A stretch of DNA of 64,000 bases from Osmia lignaria lignaria (lineage: Eukaryota; Arthropoda; Insecta; Hymenoptera; Megachilidae). Location: the NCBI RefSeq assembly GCF_051020975.1, contig NW_027478170.1:248001-312000 (forward strand), read 5' to 3'. Position 1 is the stretch's first letter. Each line of letters opens with the position of its first letter. Under the pieces are notes generated by a model, which searched no databases, was not told the origin of the DNA, and saw nothing but the letters and a program-made list of their open reading frames with translations. A program made the position numbers and the translations under genes. This document shows, piece by piece, positions 25,421 through 38,622 of the stretch.

Positions 25421-28400
25421 ATGCAGATTTATCTCAAGGGAAGGGGCCTGACGGACATATTTCGAGATATTTCTTCTTCTTGTTGTTCTTCTTCTGCACA
25501 GCTAAGCTGGAAGTGGCATTTATAGCTCGCAATAGTGCAGAGTTATCTCAAGGAAAGGGGCCACGGTGTTTCTGTGTCTCTATTATGTTGGTGCGGCTTC
25601 GGAACTTTTAAATATCTTGATATATCTCGAGAACTACGCATCTGATCAAAAAATATCATAGAATATAAAAAGTAGGAAACTTAATTCTCTACAAAAAAGG
25701 TCTCTTAACATTTTGCCATCGCTCGCTTCGTTTCCGAGATATTTGCAGATTTATCTCAAGGGAAGGGGCCTGACGGACATATTTCGCGATATTTCTTCTT
25801 CTTGTTGTTCTTCTTCTGCACAGCTAAGCTGGAAGTGGCATTTGCGGCTCGCACGAGTGCAGAGTTATCTCAAAGAAAGGGGCCACGGTGTTTCTGTATC
25901 TCTATTATGTTGGTGCGGCTTCGGAACTTTTAAATATCTTGATGTATCTCCAGAACTACGCATCTGATCAAAAAATATCATAGAACATAAAAAGTAGGAA
26001 ACTTAATTCTCTACAAAAAAGGTCTCTTAACATTTTGCCATAGCTCGCTTCGTTTCCGAGATATTTGCAGATTTATCTCAAGGGAAGGGGCCTGACGGAC
26101 ATATTTCGAGATATTTCTTCTTCTTGTTGTTCTTCTTCTGCACAGCTAAGCTGGAAGTGGCATTTGCAGCTCGCAATAGTGCAGAGTTATCTCAAAGAAA
26201 GGGGCCACGGTGTTTCTGTATCTCTATTATGTTGGTGCGGCTTCGGAACTTTTAAATATCTTGATATATCTCGAGAACTACGCATCTCATCAAAAAATAT
26301 CATAGAATATAAAAAGTAGGAAACTTAATTCTCTACAAAAAAGGTCTCTGAACATTTTGCCATAGCTCGCTTCGTTTCCGAGATATTTGCAGATTTATCT
26401 CAAGGGAAGGGGCCTGACGGACATATTTCGAGATATTTCTTCTTCTTGTTGTTCTTCTTCTGCACAGCTAAGCTGGAAGTGGCATTTGCGGCTCGCACTA
26501 GTGCAGAGTTATCTCAAAGAAAGGGGCCACGGTGTTTCTGTATCTCTATTATGTTGGTGCGGCTTCGGAACTTTTAAATATCTCGATATATCTCGAAAAC
26601 TACGCTTCTGATCAAAAAATATCATAGAACATAAATTGTAGGAAACAAAATTCTCTACAAAAAACGTCTCTTAACATTTTGCCATAGCTTGCTTCGTTTC
26701 CGAGATATTTGCAGATTCAGCTCAAAGGAACGGGCCTGACGGACATATTTCGAGATATTTCTTCTTCTTGTTGTTCTTCTTCTGCACAGCTAAGCTGGAA
26801 GTGGCATTTGCGGCTCGCACTAGTGCAGAGTTATCTCAAAGAAAGGGGCCACGGTGTTTCTGTATCTCTATTATGTTGGTGCGGCTTCGGAACTTTTAAA
26901 TATCTCGATATATCTCGAAAACTACGCTTCTGACCAAAAAATATCATAGAACATAAATTGTAGGAAACATAATTCTCTACAAAAAAGGTCTCTTAAGATT
27001 TTGCCATAGCTCGCTTCGTTTCCGAGATATTTGCAGATATATCTCAAGGGAAGGGGCCTGACGGACATATTTCGAGATATTTCTTCTTCTTGTTGTTCTT
27101 CTTCTGCACAGCTAAGCTGGAAGTGGCATTTGCAGCTCGCAATAGTGCAGAGTTATCTCAAAGAAAGGGGCCACGGTGTTTCTGTATCTCTATTATGTTG
27201 GTGCAGCTTCGAAACTTTTAAATATCTTGATATATCTCGAGAACTACGCATCTGATCAAAAAATATCATAGAACATAAAAAGTAGGAAACTTAATTCTCT
27301 ACAAAAAAGGTCTCTTAACATTTTGCCATAGCTCGCTTCGTTTCCGAGATATTTGCAGATTTATCTCAAGGGAAGGGGCCTGACGGACATATTTCGAGAT
27401 ATTTCTTCTTCTTGTTGTTCTTCTTCTGCACAGCTAAGCTGGAAGTGGCATTTGCAGCTCGCAATAGTGCAGAGTTATCTCAAAGAAGGAGGCCACGGGG
27501 TTTCTGTACCTCTATTATGTTGGTGCGGCTTCGGAACTTTTAAATATCTCGATATATCTCGAAAACTACGCTTTTGATCAAAAAATATCATACAACATAA
27601 CTTGTAGGAAACATAATTCTCTACAAAAAACGTCTCTTAACATTTTGCCATAGCTCGCATCGTTTCCGAGATATTTGCAGATTCAGCTCAAAGGAACGGG
27701 CCTGACGGACATATTTCGAGATATTTCTTCTTCTTGTTGTTCTTCTTCTGCACAGCTAAGCTGGAAGTGGCATTTACAGCTCGCAGTAGTGCGGAGTTAT
27801 CTCAAAGAAAGGGGCCACGGTGTTTCTGTATCTCTATTATGTTGGTGCGGCTTCGGAACTATTAAATATCTTGATATATCTCGAGAACTACGCATCTGAT
27901 CAAAAAATATCATAGAACATAAAAAGTAGGCCACTTAATTCTCTACAAAAAAGGTCTCTTAACATTTTGCCATAGCTTGCTTCGTTTCCGAGATATTTGC
28001 AGATTTATCTCAAGGGAAGGGGCCTGACGGACATATTTCGAGATATTTCTTCTTCTTGTTGTTCTTCTTCTGCACAGCTAAGCTGGAAGTGGCATTTGCA
28101 GCTCGCAATAGTGCAGAGTTATCTCAAAGAAAGGGGCCACGGTGTTTCTGTATCTCTATTATGCTGGTGCGGCTTCGAAACTTTTAAATATCTTGATATA
28201 TCTCGAGAACTACGCATCTCATCAAAAAATATCATAGAATATAAAAAGTAGGAAACTTAATTCTCTACAAAAAAGGTCTCTCAACATTTTGCCATAGCTC
28301 GCTTCGTTTCCGAGATATTTGCAGATTTATCTCAAGGGAAGGGGCCTGACGGACATATTTGGAGATATTTCTTCTTCTTGTTGTTCTTCTTCTGCACAGC

Positions 28401-30250
28401 TAAGCTGGAAGTGGCATTTGCAGCTCGCAATAGTGCAGAGTTATCTCAAAGAAGGAGGCTACGGTGTTTCTGTACCTCTATTAAGTTGATGCGGCTTCGG
28501 AACATTTAAATATCTCGATATATCTCGAAAACTACGCTTCTGATCAAAAAATATCACAGAACATAACTTGTAGGAAACATAATCCTCTACAAAAAACGTC
28601 TCTTAACATTTTGCCATAGCTCGCTTCGTTTCCGAGATATTTGCAGATTCAGCTCAAAGGAACGGGCCTGACGGACATATTTCGAGATATTTCTTCTTCT
28701 TGTTGTTCTTCTTCTGCACAGCTAAACTGGAAGTGGCATTGACGGCTCGCACTAGTGCAGAGTTATCTCAAAGAAAGGGGCCACGGTGTTTCTGTATCTC
28801 TATTATGTTGGTGCGGCTTCGGAACTTTTAAATATCTCGATATATCTCGAACACTACGCTTCTGATCAAAAAATATCATAGAACCTAAATTGTAGGAAAC
28901 ATAATTCTCTACAAAAAACGTCTCTTAACATTTTGCCATAGCTCGCTTCGTTTCCGAGATATTTGCAGATTTATCTCAAGGGAAGGGGCCTGACGGACAT
29001 ATTTTGCGATATTTCTTCTTCTTGTTGTTCTTCTTCTGCACAGCTAAGCTGGAAGTGGCATTTGCGGCTCGCACGAGTGCAGAGTTATCTCAAAGAAAGG
29101 GGCCACGGTGTTTCTGTATCTCTATTATGTTGGTGCGGCTTCGGAACTTTTAAATATCTTGATATATCTCGAGAACTACGCATCTGATCAAAAAATATCA
29201 TAGAACATAAAAAGTAGGAAACTTAATTCTCTACAAATAAGGTCTCTTAACATTTTGCCATAGCTCGCTTCGTTTCCGAGATATTTGCAGATTTATCTCA
29301 AGGGAAGGGGCCTGACGGACATATTTCGAGATATTTCTTCTTCTTGTTGTTCTTCTTCTGCACAGCTAAGCTGGAAGTGGCATTTGCAGCTCGCAATAGT
29401 GCAGAGTTATCTCAAAGAAAGGGGCCACGGTGTTTCTGTATCTCTATTATGCTGGTGCGGCTTCGGAACTTTTAAATATCTTGATATATCTCGAGAACTA
29501 CGCATCTCATCAAAAAATATCATAGAATATAAAAAGTAGGAAACTTAATTCTCTACAAAAAAGGTCTCTTAACATTTTGCCATAGCTCGCTTCGTTTCCG
29601 AGATATTTGCAGATTTATCTCAAGGGAAGGGGCCTGATGGACATATTTCGAGATATTTCTTCTTCTTGTTGTTCTTCTTCTGCACAGCTAAGCTGGAAGT
29701 GTCATTTGCGGCTCGCACTAGTGCAGAGTTATCTCAAAGAAAGGGGCCACGGTGTTTCTGTATCTCTATTATGTTGGTGCGGCTTCGGAACTTTTAAATA
29801 TCTCGATATATCTCGAAAACTACGCTTCTGATCAAAAAATATCATAGAACATAACTTGTAGGAAACATAATTCTCTACAAAAAACGTCTCTTAACATTTT
29901 GCCATAGCTCGCTTCGTTTCCGAGATATTTGCAGATTCAGCTCAAAGGAACGGGCCTGACGGACATATTTCGAGATATTTCTTCTTCTTGTTGTTCTTCT
30001 TCTGCACAGCTAAGCTGGAAGTGGCATTTACAGCTCGCAATAGTGCGGAGTTATCTCAAAGAAAGGGGCCACGGTGTTTCTGTATCTCTATTATGTTGGT
30101 GCGGCTTCGGAACTATTAAATATCTTGATATATCTCGAGAACTACGCATCTGATCAAAAAATATCATAGAACATAAAAAGTAGGCCACTTAATTCTCTAC
30201 AAAAAAGGTCTCTTAACATTTTGCCATAGCTCGCTTCGTTTCCGAGATAT
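25421..30250 (+). repeat. 15-unit higher-order repeat, copy 2 (4830 bp)
   Basis: It repeats the ATTTATAGCTCGC anchor and seven following units of copy 1. It then drops three units at a fusion (27997) and gains three units further on (29285, 29607 and 29929 against none in copy 1 after the CATTGACGG unit group). The total length is still 15 units. The two copies are thus equal in length but not in content. Confidence 0.85.
27997..28318 (+). repeat. Chimeric unit replacing four units (23167-like to 24133-like)
   Basis: The upstream side (AGGCCACTTAATTC, CATAGCTTGC) matches the entry into unit 23167. The body from TTTGCAGCTCGC onward, with ATGCTGG and ACGCATCTCATC, matches unit 24133. The switch lies between 27979 and 28098. 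Relative to copy 1 this deletes three units. A private GCTTCGAAAC is also present. Confidence 0.72.
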
Positions 30251-31860
30251 ATGCAGATTTATCTCAAGGGAAGGGGCCTGACGGACATATTTCGAGATAT
30301 TTCTTCTTCTTGTTGTTCTTCTTCTGCACAGCTAAGCTGGAAGTGGCATTTATAGCTCGCAATAGTGCAGAGTTATCTCAAGGAAAGGGGCCACGGTGTT
30401 TCTGTGTCTCTATTATGTTGGTGCGGCTTCGGAACTTTTAAATATCTTGATATATCTCGAGAACTACGCATCTGATCAAAAAATATCATAGAATATAAAA
30501 AGTAGGAAACTTAATTCTCTACAAAAAAGGTCTCTTAACATTTTGCCATCGCTCGCTTCGTTTCCGAGATATTTGCAGATTTATCTCAAGGGAAGGGGCC
30601 TGACGGACATATTTCGCGATATTTCTTCTTCTTGTTGTTCTTCTTCTGCACAGCTAAGCTGGAAGTGGCATTTGCGGCTCGCACGAGTGCAGAGTTATCT
30701 CAAAGAAAGGGGCCACGGTGTTTCTGTATCTCTATTATGTTGGTGCGGCTTCGGAACTTTTAAATATCTTGATGTATCTCCAGAACTAGGCATCTGATCA
30801 AAAAATATCATAGAACATAAAAAGTAGGAAACTTAATTCTCTACAAAAAAGGTCTCTTAACATTTTGCCATAGCTCGCTTCGTTTCCGAGATATTTGCAG
30901 ATTTATCTCAAGGGAAGGGGCCTGACGGACATATTTCGAGATATTTCTTCTTCTTGTTGTTCTTCTTCTGCACAGCTAAGCTGGAAGTGGCATTTGCAGC
31001 TCGCAATAGTGCAGAGTTATCTCAAAGAAAGGGGCCACGGTGTTTCTGTATCTCTATTATGTTGGTGCGGCTTCGGAACTTTTAAATATCTTGATATATC
31101 TCGAGAACTACGCATCTCATCAAAAAATATCATAGAATATAAAAAGTAGGAAACTTAATTCTCTACAAAAAAGGTCTCTGAACATTTTGCCATAGCTCGC
31201 TTCGTTTCCGAGATATTTGCAGATTTATCTCAAGGGAAGGGGCCTGACGGACATATTTCGAGATATTTCTTCTTCTTGTTGTTCTTCTTCTGCACAGCTA
31301 AGCTGGAAGTGGCATTTGCGGCTCGCACTAGTGCAGAGTTATCTCAAAGAAAGGGGCCACGGTGTTTCTGTATCTCTATTATGTTGGTGCGGCTTCGGAA
31401 CTTTTAAATATCTCGATATATCTCGAAAACTACGCTTCTGATCAAAAAATATCATAGAACATAAATTGTAGGAAACAAAATTCTCTACAAAAAACGTCTC
31501 TTAACATTTTGCCATAGCTTGCTTCGTTTCCGAGATATTTGCAGATTCAGCTCAAAGGAACGGGCCTGACGGACATATTTCGAGATATTTCTTCTTCTTG
31601 TTGTTCTTCTTCTGCACAGCTAAGCTGGAAGTGGCATTTGCGGCTCGCACTAGTGCAGAGTTATCTCAAAGAAAGGGGCCACGGTGTTTCTGTATCTCTA
31701 TTATGTTGGTGCGGCTTCGGAACTTTTAAATATCTCGATATATCTCGAAAACTACGCTTCTGACCAAAAAATATCATAGAACATAAATTGTAGGAAACAT
31801 AATTCTCTACAAAAAAGGTCTCTTAAGATTTTGCCATAGCTCGCTTCGTTTCCGAGATAT
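30251..31860 (+). repeat. 15-unit higher-order repeat, third partial copy
   Basis: It begins at the third ATTTATAGCTCGC anchor, exactly 4830 bp after the second, and follows copies 1 and 2 for five units. Private changes are few, for example AGAACTAGGCATC at 30783. From 31861 the same series leads into a shorter six-unit repeat, so this copy is a gateway to the next domain. Confidence 0.85.
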
Positions 31861-33792
31861 TTGCAGATATATCTCAAGGGAAGGGGCCTGACGGACATAT
31901 TTCGAGATATTTCTTCTTCTTGTTGTTCTTCTTCTGCACAGCTAAGCTGGAAGTGGCATTTGCAGCTCGCAATAGTGCAGAGTTATCTCAAAGAAAGGGG
32001 CCACGGTGTTTCTGTATCTCTATTATGTTGGTGCAGCTTCGAAACTTTTAAATATCTTGATATATCTCGAGAACTACGCATCTGATCAAAAAATATCATA
32101 GAACATAAAAAGTAGGAAACTTAATTCTCTACAAAAAAGGTCTCTTAACATTTTGCCATAGCTCGCTTCGTTTCCGAGATATTTGCAGATTTATCTCAAG
32201 GGAAGGGGCCTGACGGACATATTTCGAGATATTTCTTCTTCTTGTTGTTCTTCTTCTGCACAGCTAAGCTGGAAGTGGCATTTACAGCTCGCAATAGTGC
32301 AGAGTTATTTCAAAGAAGGGGGCCACGGTGTTTCTGTATCTCTATTATGTTGGTGCGGCTTCGGAACTTTTAAATATCTTGATATATCTCGAGAACTACG
32401 CATCTGATCAGAAAATATCATAGAACATAAAAAGTAGGAAACTTAATTCTCTACAAATAAGGTCTCTTAACATTTTGCCATAGCTCGCTTCGTTTCCGAG
32501 ATATTTGCAGATTTATCTCAAGGGAAGGGGCCTGACGGACATATTTCGAGATATTCCTTCTTCTTGTTGTTCTTCTTCTGCACAGCTGAGCTGGAAGTGG
32601 CATTTACAGCTCGCACGAGTGCAGAGTTATCTCAAAGAAAGGGGCCACGGTGTTTCTGTATCTCTATTATGCTGGTGCGGCTTCGGAACTTTAAAATATC
32701 TTGATATATCTCGAGAACTACCCATCTGATCAAAAAATATCATAGAACATAAAAAGTAGGAAACTTAATTCTCTACAAATAAGGTCTCTTAACATTTTGC
32801 CATAGCTCGCTTCGTTTCCGAGATATTTGCAGATGTATCTCAAGGGAAGGGGCCTGACGGACATATTTCGAGATATTCCTTCTTCTTGTTGATCTTCTTC
32901 TGCACAGCTAAGCTGGAAGTGGCATTTACAGCTCGCAATAGTGCAGAGTTATCTCAAAGAAAGGGGCCACGGTGTTTCTGTATCTCTATTATGTTGGTGC
33001 GGCTTCGGAACTTTTAAATATCTTGATATATCTCGAGAACTACGCATCTGATCAAAAAATATCATAGAACATAAAAAGTAGGACACTTAATTCTCTACAA
33101 AAAAGGTCTCTTAACATTTTGCGATAGCTCGCTTCGTTTCCGAGATATTTGCAGATTTATCTCAAGGGAAGGGGCCTGACGGACATATTTCGAGATATTT
33201 CTTCTTCTTGTTGTTCTTCTTCTGCACAGCTAAGCTGGAAGTGGCATTTGCAGCTCGCAATAGTGCAGAGTTATCTCAAAGAAGGAGGCCACGGTGTTTC
33301 TGTATCTCTATTATGTTGGTGCGGCTTCGGAACATTTAAATATCTCGATATATCTCGAAAACTACGCTTCTGATCAAAAAATATCATAGAACATTACTTG
33401 TAGGAAACATAATCCTCTACAAAAAACGTCTCTTAACATTTTGCCATAGCTCGCTTCGTTTCCGAGATATTTGCAGATTCAGCTCAAAGGAACGGGCCTG
33501 ACGGACATATTTCGAGATATTTCTTCTTCTTGTTGTTCTTCTTCTGCACAGCTAAACTGGAAGTGGCATTGACGGCTCGCACTAGTGCAGAGTTATCTCA
33601 AAGAAAGGGGCCACGGTGTTTCTGTATCTCTATTATGTTGGTGCGGCTTCGGAACTTTTAAATATCTCGATATATCTCGAAAACTACGCTTCTGATCAAA
33701 AAATATCATAGAACATAAATTGTAGGAAACATAATTCTCTACAAAAAAGGTCTCTTAAGATTTTGCCATTGCTCGCTTCGTTTCCGAGATAT
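31861..33792 (+). repeat. Six-unit higher-order repeat, copy 1 (1932 bp)
   Basis: The order is: GCAGCTTCGAAAC unit with TTAAGATTTTGCC upstream; GAAGGGGG unit with TGATCAGAAAAT; GATATTCCTTC unit with CACGAGTG, ATGCTGG and CTTTAAAATATC; GTTGATCTTC unit ending AGGACACTTAATT; GAAGGAGG unit with AACATTTAAATATC; and TTCAGCTC-start unit with CATTGACGG. Similar order follows at 33793 and 38623. Confidence 0.87.
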
Positions 33793-35724
33793 TTGCAGAT
33801 ATATCTCAAGGGAAGGGGCCTGACGGACATATTTCGAGATATTTCTTCTTCTTGTTGTCCTTCTTCTGCACAGCTAAGCTGGAAGTGGCATTTGCAGCTC
33901 GCAATAGTGCAGAGTTATCTCAAAGAAAGGGGCCACGATGTTTCTGTATCTCTATTATGTTGGTGCAGCTTCGAAACTTTTAAATATCTTGATATATCTC
34001 GAGAACTACGCATCTGATCAAAAAATATCATAGAACATAAAAAGTAGGAAACTTAATTCTCTACAAAAAAGGTCTCTTAACATTTTGCCATAGCTCGCTT
34101 CGTTTCCGAGATATTTGCAGATTTATCTCAAGGGAAGGGGCCTGACGGACATATTTCGAGATATTTCTTCTTCTTGTTGTTCTTCTTCTGCACAGCTAAG
34201 CTGGAAGTGGCATTTACAGCTCGCAATAGTGCAGAGTTATCTCAAAGAAGGGGGCCACGGTGTTTCTGTATCTCTATTATGTTGGTGCGGCTTCGGAACT
34301 TTTAAATATCTTGATATATCTCGAGAACTACGCATCTGATCAGAAAATATCATAGAACATAAAAAGTAGGAAACTTAATTCTCTACAAATAAGGTCTCTT
34401 AACATTTTGCCATAGCTCGCTTCGTTTCCGAGATATTTGCAGATTTATCTCAAGGGAAGGGGCCTGACGGACATATTTCGAGATATTCCTTCTTCTTGTT
34501 GTTCTTCTTCTGCACAGCTAAGCTGGAAGTGGCATTTACAGCTCGCACGAGTGCAGAGTTATCTCAAAGAAAGGGGCCACGGTGTTTCTGTATCTCTATT
34601 ATGCTGGTGCGGCTTCGGAACTTTAAAATATCTTGATATATCTCGAGAACTACGCATCTGATCAAAAAATATCATAGAACATAAAAAGTAGGAAACTTAA
34701 TTCTCTACAAATAAGGTCTCTTACCATTTTGCCATAGCTCGCTTCGTTTCCGAGATATTTGCAGATTTATCTCAAGGGAAGGGGCCTGACGGACATATTT
34801 CGAGATATTCCTTCTTCTTGTTGATCTTCTTCTGCACAGCTAAGCTGGAAGTGGCATTTACAGCTCGCAATAGTGCAGAGTTATCTCAAAGAAAGGGGCC
34901 ACGGTGTTTCTGTATCTCTATTATGTTGGTGCGGCTTCGGAACTTTTAAATATCTTGATATATCTCGAGAACTACGCATCTGATCAAAAAATATCATAGA
35001 ACATAAAAAGTAGGACACTTAATTCTCTACAAAAAAGGTCTCTTAACATTTTGCGATAGCTCGCTTCGTTTCCGAGATATTTGCAGATTTATCTCAAGGG
35101 AAGGGGCCTGACGGACATATTTCGAGATATTTCTTCTTCTTGTTGTTCTTCTTCTGCACAGCTAAGCTGGAAGTGGCATTTACAGCTCGCAATAGTGCAG
35201 AGTTATCTCAAAGAAGGGGGCCACGGTGTTTCTGTACCTCTATTATGTTGGTGCGGCTTCGGAACATTTAAATATCTCGATATATCTCGAAAACTACGCT
35301 TCTGATCAAAAAATATCATAGAACATAACTTGTAGGAAACATAATCCTCTACAAAAAACGTCTCTTAACATTTTGCCATAGCTCGCTTCGTTTCCGAGAT
35401 ATTTGCAGATTCAGCTCAAAGGAACGGGCCTGACGGACATATTTCGAGATATTTCTTCTTCTTGTTGTTCTTCTTCTGCACAGCTAAACTGGAAGTGGCA
35501 TTGGCGGCTCGCACTAGTGCAGAGTTATCTCAAAGAAAGGGGCCACGGTGTTTCTGTATCTCTATTATGTTGGTGCGGCTTCGGAACTTTTAAATATCTC
35601 GATATATCTCGAAAACTACGCTTCTGACCAAAAAATATCATAGAACATAAAAAGTAGGAAACTTAATTCTCTACAAATAAGGTCTCTTAACATTTTGCCA
35701 TAGCTCGCTTCGTTTCCGAGATAT
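33793..35724 (+). repeat. Six-unit higher-order repeat, copy 2 (1932 bp)
   Basis: It follows the order of copy 1. Changes include GTTGTCCTTC and GGCCACGATG in the first unit, GAAGGGGG with GTACCTC in the fifth, and CATTGGCGG (not CATTGACGG) in the sixth, which keeps that unit's frame open. Confidence 0.87.
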
Positions 35725-37656
35725 TTGCAGATTTATCTCAAGGGAAGGGGCCTGACGGACATATTTCGAGATATTCCTTCTTCTTGTTGTTCTTCTTCTG
35801 CACAGCTAAGCTGGAAGTGGCATTTACAGCTCGCAATAGTGCAGAGTTATCTCAAAGAAAGGGGCCACGGTGTTTCTGTATCTCTATTATGCTGGTGCGG
35901 CTTCGGAACTTTAAAATATCTTGATATATCTCGAGAACTACGCATCTCATCAAAAAATATCATAGAATATAAAAAGTAGGAAACTTAATTCTCTACAAAA
36001 AAGGTCTCTTAACATTTTGCCATAGCTCGCTTCGTTTCCGAGATATTTGCAGATTTATCTCAAGGGAAGGGGCCTGACGGACATATTTCGCGATATTTCT
36101 TCTTCTTGTTGTTCTTCTTCTGCACAGCTAAGCTGGAAGTGGCATTTGCGGCTCGCACGAGTGCAGAGTTATCTCAAAGAAAGGGGCCACGGTGTTTCTG
36201 TATCTCTATTATGTTGGTGCGGCTTCGGAACTTTTAAATATCTTGATATATCTCGAGAACTACGCATCTGATCAAAAAATATCATAGAACATAAAAAGTA
36301 GGAAACTTAATTCTCTACAAATAAGGTCTCTTAACATTTTGCCATAGCTCGCTTCGTTTCCGAGATATTTGCAGATTTATCTCAAGGGAAGGGGCCTGAC
36401 GGACATATTTCGAGATATTCCTTCTTCTTGTTGATCTTCTTCTGCACAGCTAAGCTGGAAGTGGCATTTACAGCTCGCAATAGTGCAGAGTTATCTCAAA
36501 GAAAGGGGCCACGGTGTTTCTGTATCTCTATTATGTTGGTGCGGCTTCGGAACATTTAAATATCTCGATATATCTCGAAAACTACGCTTCTGATCAAAAA
36601 ATATCATAGAACATAACTTGTAGGAAACATAATTCTCTACAAAAAACGTCTCTTAACATTTTGCCATAGCTCGCTTCGTTTCCGAGATATTTGCAGATTC
36701 AGCTCAAAGGAACGGGCCTGACGGACATATTTCGAGATATTTCTTCTTCTTGTTGTTCTTCTTCTGCACAGCTAAGCTGGAAGTGGCATTTACAGCTCGC
36801 AATAGTGCGGAGTTATCTCAAAGAAAGGGGCCACGGTGTTTCTGTATCTCTATTATGTTGGTGCGGCTTCGGAACTATTAAATATCTTGATATATCTCGA
36901 GAACTACGCATCTGATCAAAAAATATCATAGAACGTAAAAAGTAAGCCACTTAATTCTCTACAAAAAAGGTCTCTTAACATTTTGCCATAGCTCGCTTCG
37001 TTTCCGAGATATTTGCAGATTTATCTGAAGGGAAGGGGCCTGACGCACATATTTCGAGATATTTCTTCTTCTTGTTGTTCTTCTTCTGCACAGCTAAGCT
37101 GGAAGTGGCATTTACAGCTCGCAATAGTGCAGAGTTATCTCAAGGAAAGGGGCCACGGTGTTTCTGTATCTCTATTATGTTGGTGCGGCTTCGGAACTTT
37201 TAAATATCTTGATATATCTCGAGAACTACGCATCTGATCAAAAAATATCATAGAACATAAAAAGTAGGAAACTTAATTCTCTACAAAAAAGGTCTCTTAA
37301 CATTTTGCCATAGCTCGCTTCGTTTTCGAGATATTTGCAGATTTATCTCAAGGGAAGGGGCCTGACGGACATATTTCGCGATATTTCTTCTTCTTGTTGT
37401 TCTTCTTCTGCACAGCTAAGCTGGAAGTGGCATTTGCGGCTCGCACTAGTGCAGAGTTATCTCAAAGAAAGGGGCCACGGTGTTTCTGTATCTCTATTAT
37501 GTTGGTGCGGCTTCGGAACTTTTAAATATCTCGATATATCTCGAAAACTACGCTTCTGACCAAAAAATATCATAGAACATAAATTGTAGGAAACATAATT
37601 CTCTACAAAAAAGGTCTCTTAAGATTTTGCCATAGCTCGCTTCGTTTCCGAGATAT
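35725..37656 (+). repeat. Six mixed units interrupting the six-unit repeat
   Basis: Units here combine markers of the 15-unit and 6-unit families. 35725 has GATATTCCTTC with ACGCATCTCATC, 36047 has CGCGATAT/CACGAGTG, 36369 has GTTGATCTTC with a GAAAACTACGCTT end, 36691 has TTCAGCTC with TGCGGAG, 37013 has private TTATCTGAAGG and GACGCACAT, and 37335 has CGCGATAT with CACTAGTG. The mixture suggests rearranged or converted sequence. Confidence 0.75.
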
Positions 37657-38622
37657 TTGCAGATATATCTCAAGGGAAGGGGCCTGACGGACATATTTCG
37701 AGATATTTCTTCTTCTTGTTGTTCTTCTTCTGCACAGCTAAGCTGGAAGTGGCATTTGCAGCTCGCAATAGTGCAGAGTTATCTCAAAGAAAGGGGCCAC
37801 GGTGTTTCTGTATCTCTATTATGTTGGTGCAGCTTCGAAACTTTTAAATATCTTGATATATCTCGAGAACTACGCATCTGATCAAAAAATATCATAGAAC
37901 ATAAAAAGTAGGAAACTTAATTCTCTACAAAAAAGGTCTCTTAACATTTTGCCATAGCTCGCTTCGTTTCCGAGATATTTGCAGATTTATCTCAAGGGAA
38001 GGGGCCTGACGGACATATTTCGAGATATTTCTTCTTCTTGTTGTTCTTCTTCTGCACAGCTAAGCTGGAAGTGGCATTTACAGCTCGCAATAGTGCAGAG
38101 TTATCTCAAAGAAGGGGGCCACGGTGTTTCTGTATCTCTATTATGTTGGTGCGGCTTCGGAACATTTAAATATCTCGATATATCTCGAAAACTACGCTTC
38201 TGATCAAAAAATATCATAGAACATTACTTGTAGGAAACATAATCCTCTACAAAAAACGTCTCTTAACATTTTGCCATAGCTCGCTTCGTTTCCGAGATAT
38301 TTGCAGATTCAGCTCAAAGGAACGGGCCTGACGGACATATTTCGAGATATTTCTTCTTCTTGTTGTTCTTCTTCTGCACAGCTAAACTGGAAGTGGCATT
38401 GACGGCTCGCACTAGTGCAGAGTTATCTCAAAGAAAGGGGCCACGGTGTTTCTGTATCTCTATTATGTTGGTGCGGCTTCGGAACTTTTAAATATCTCGA
38501 TATATCTCGAAAACTACGCTTCTGATCAAAAAATATCATAGAACATAAATTGTAGGAAACATAATTCTCTACAAAAAAGGTCTCTTAAGATTTTGCCATT
38601 GCTCGCTTCGTTTCCGAGATAT
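37657..38622 (+). repeat. Contracted three-unit copy of the six-unit repeat
   Basis: Only three units remain: GCAGCTTCGAAAC (37657), a unit with GAAGGGGG but an AACATTTAAATATC end and ACATTACTTG (37979), and the CATTGACGG unit (38301). The middle unit may fuse a 34115-like 5' part to a 33149-like 3' part, with the switch between 38117 and 38163. A 35081-like donor is an alternative. Confidence 0.7.
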
